A stretch of DNA of 64,000 nucleotides from NCBI GenBank assembly GCA_045613385.1, contig JAZLAW010000016.1:1-64000 (forward strand), given 5' to 3'. The notes under the pieces are model-generated. The model was not told the DNA's origin. It saw nothing but the letters and a program-made list of their open reading frames with translations, and did not search any database. A program made the translations under genes and the position numbers. Shown here one piece after another: positions 61,968-64,000 of the stretch (position 1 is the first letter of the stretch; each line of letters begins with the position of its first letter). The DNA comes from SIG565 sp045613385. Lineage in GTDB: Bacteria > Bacillota > Clostridia > Oscillospirales > Acutalibacteraceae.

Positions 61968-64000
61968 ATGAGAAACATTTTAAATCTCAATGAAAACTGG
62001 TTATTCGTAAAAGACACTACAGATGTTCTCTATCGCGAAGGCGAAGCCGTAAACATTCCGCACTCCTGGAATGCAATAGACGGTCAGGATGGCGGGAACG
62101 ACTACTTCCGCGGTTCTTGCCTTTATGCTAAAACTTTGAAAAAATCGGAGTTACCCGAAGCCGACCTTTATTACATCGAGTTTTGCGGCACCAATTCTTC
62201 TGCCGACCTTTATGTAAACGGCCAAAAGTTAGCTCATCACGATGGCGGTTATTCCACCTGGCGCGTAAATATTACCGATTCTATTACTGATGAAACCGAA
62301 ATTGCGGTTATTGTAGACAACTCTGCTAATGAAACTGTATATCCGCAAATGGCAGACTTTACTTTCTATGGCGGTATATATCGTAATGTTAATCTTATTT
62401 GTGTAAACAATTCTCACTTTGACCTTGATTACTACGGCGGTCCCGGACTTATGATAACACCCACCGTAGACGGCAAGGATGCAAATGTAGAAGTTGAAGT
62501 TTTTGTAAAAGGACTTACCGATAATCAAAAACTTGTATACACCATTTACGACAAGGAAGAAAAAGAACTTGATAAAAAAGAAACTGCCGATACAAAAGTA
62601 GTTTTCGAAATTAAGGATGTTCACTTATGGCACGGACGCAAAGACCCCTATCTTTACTGCTGTGAAGTAGAAATTGTAGAGAACGGTGAAGTTCTTGATA
62701 ATGTATGCAGTCGTTTTGGCTGTAGAAGCTTCAAAATCGACCCTGACAACGGCTTTATCTTAAACGGCGAAGAATATCCGCTCCGTGGTGTTTCGCGTCA
62801 CCAGGACAGATGGGGCTTTGGTAACGCGCTTCTCCCTGAACACCACGAAGAAGATATCGACCTGATTTGTGAAGTGGGCGCTACAACAATCCGCTTGGCG
62901 CACTATCAACACGACCAATATTTCTATGACCTTTGCGATGAACGCGGTCTTGTAATCTGGGCGGAAATTCCTTATATTTCAAAACACATGCCGACAGGTC
63001 GTGAAAATACCATTTCACAGATGAAGGAACTTGTAACTCAAAACTACAACCATCCGTCAATTGTTGTATGGGGACTTTCTAACGAAATCCCTATTGGCGG
63101 TGCTGATGAAGACATTCTCGAAAACCACAGAATACTCAACGATTTAGTACACGATATGGACAAAACAAGATTGACTACAATCGCCGCCGTATCTATGTGC
63201 AAAATGGAAGACCCGTATCTGCTTATTCCCGACGTTGTTTCATACAACCACTACTTTGGTTGGTATGGCGGCGACACATCTATGAACGGACCTTGGTTTG
63301 ATAAGTTCCATGCAATGCACCCGACAATCCCGATTGGTTGTTCGGAATATGGCTGCGAAGCACTGAACTGGCATACATCCGACCCGAAACAAGGCGATTA
63401 CCCCGAAGAATATCAGGCTTACTACCACGAAGAACTCATTAAACAGTTATTTACCCGTAAATATATGTGGGCCACTCACGTATGGAATATGTTTGACTTT
63501 GGCGCCGACGCCAGAAACGAAGGCGGAGAAAACGGACAGAATCACAAAGGTCTTATGACATTTGACCGTAAGTATAAAAAAGATGCTTTCTACGCTTATA
63601 AGGCCTGGCTATCAGATGAACCGTTTGTGCACGTTTGCGGCAAACGTTATATTGACAGGGTTGAAGATGTAACAAAAATTACTGTTTATTCTAATCAGCC
63701 TGAAGTTGAACTTTTTGTGAACGGTGAAAGCGTCGGTAAGAAGACTGCCGAAGACCACTTCTTCTACTTTGATGTTAAAAATGAAGGTGAAAGCACCATC
63801 GTTGCCCGTGCAGGTGAACTTTCTGATGAAAGTAAAATCCGCAAGGTAGCAGAAAGAAATATGGACTATGTTCTTGTCGAGCAAGGCGCAGTTCTTAACT
63901 GGTTTGATATAGATGCCCCCGAAGGCCGTTTCTCACTCAATGATAAAATTTCCGATATTATGGAATCTCCGCGTGGCAAACTTTGGTTTATCGGTATGGG
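61968..64000 (+). CDS. Glycoside hydrolase family 2 enzyme, cut by window end
   Basis: At least 677 residues, open at the right edge. Start MRNILNLNENWLFVKDT follows GGAGG. Sugar-binding domain (about 1-150, with HSWNAIDGQDGG), immunoglobulin-like domain, then the TIM barrel (about 265-560) with the acid/base in WGLSNEI (Glu373) and the nucleophile in GCSEYGCE (Glu460). No signal peptide, so it acts inside the cell. The family covers beta-glucuronidase and beta-galactosidase; the uxu genes and GPH transporter favour beta-glucuronidase, but the long C-terminus is more like larger GH2 enzymes. Confidence 0.93.
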   Translation, partial: MRNILNLNENWLFVKDTTDVLYREGEAVNIPHSWNAIDGQDGGNDYFRGSCLYAKTLKKSELPEADLYYIEFCGTNSSADLYVNGQKLAHHDGGYSTWRVNITDSITDETEIAVIVDNSANETVYPQMADFTFYGGIYRNVNLICVNNSHFDLDYYGGPGLMITPTVDGKDANVEVEVFVKGLTDNQKLVYTIYDKEEKELDKKETADTKVVFEIKDVHLWHGRKDPYLYCCEVEIVENGEVLDNVCSRFGCRSFKIDPDNGFILNGEEYPLRGVSRHQDRWGFGNALLPEHHEEDIDLICEVGATTIRLAHYQHDQYFYDLCDERGLVIWAEIPYISKHMPTGRENTISQMKELVTQNYNHPSIVVWGLSNEIPIGGADEDILENHRILNDLVHDMDKTRLTTIAAVSMCKMEDPYLLIPDVVSYNHYFGWYGGDTSMNGPWFDKFHAMHPTIPIGCSEYGCEALNWHTSDPKQGDYPEEYQAYYHEELIKQLFTRKYMWATHVWNMFDFGADARNEGGENGQNHKGLMTFDRKYKKDAFYAYKAWLSDEPFVHVCGKRYIDRVEDVTKITVYSNQPEVELFVNGESVGKKTAEDHFFYFDVKNEGESTIVARAGELSDESKIRKVAERNMDYVLVEQGAVLNWFDIDAPEGRFSLNDKISDIMESPRGKLWFIGM

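Noticed and set aside
62229..63884. Minus-strand frames inside the GH2 gene
   Set aside because: The plus-strand GH2 frame is continuous with both catalytic glutamates; the minus-strand frames have no family features.

Overview
The window reads as ordinary chromosome of an AT-rich, spore-forming Clostridia-type Bacillota, probably a gut or anaerobic polysaccharide user. The evidence is the gene content and order: yunB (sporulation), cdaA-cdaR, a dprA-topA-trmFO-plsX-rnc-smc-ftsY string, sigma-A promoters with near-consensus boxes, strong AGGAGG-type ribosome sites, and a GPH transporter beside glucuronate genes. I see no phage, insertion sequence or CRISPR array. Genus and species cannot be read from this.

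Layout. 1-1.3 kb: a TetR regulator and a small membrane protein with palindromic operators. 1.3-3.8 kb: two tandem SGNH hydrolase paralogues, one a lipoprotein and one without a signal. 3.9-4.3 kb: tRNA-Lys with an 81-bp partial duplication that includes the tRNA 3' end, separated by a palindrome-rich unit. 4.4-21.8 kb: one long leftward housekeeping run (rRNA methyltransferase, dprA, topA, trmFO, plsX, rnc, radical SAM, smc, ftsY, rdgB, yhbY, nadD, yqeK, rsfS, leuS). 21.8-23.2 kb: infC-rpmI-rplT with an AUU start on infC and an attenuator in a leader of L20 type. 23.2-29.8 kb: mreB, comF, recD2, a small membrane protein, then cdaR and cdaA (c-di-AMP synthesis). 29.8-35.1 kb: a cysteine desulfurase with a DUF3343 partner, a YtvI-type permease, hom, yunB and a cytidylate kinase-like protein. 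35.2-35.5 kb: tRNA-Leu behind another palindromic unit that carries a tRNA-Leu-like 5' end.

35.6-50.9 kb is the most unusual region: a ten-gene leftward operon behind a perfect TTGACA-17-TATAAT promoter. It encodes a Gram-positive Pel-like exopolysaccharide system (PelD-like receptor, PelE-like, a DUF2194/PelA-like deacetylase, PelF, PelG), then CotH, VTC-domain and DUF4956 proteins, then an EAL protein and a GGDEF protein. The first gene fuses an apparently intact HD-GYP c-di-GMP phosphodiesterase and a decayed Rossmann/SDR domain to the PelD membrane-GAF-GGDEF-like receptor. One operon would therefore encode a cyclase, two phosphodiesterases, the c-di-GMP receptor and the polymer machinery.

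51-64 kb is a sugar-acid region: an unsecreted beta-helix protein; an AraC/Gfo-Idh/two-epimerase operon; an AraC-uxuA-uxuB operon that continues into a small ferredoxin-thioredoxin-reductase-like protein and thioredoxin; and, divergently, a GPH symporter and a GH2 glycosidase cut by the window end. None of the enzymes here has a signal peptide. The picture is import of a uronate-containing oligosaccharide, cleavage in the cytoplasm, and breakdown through mannonate.
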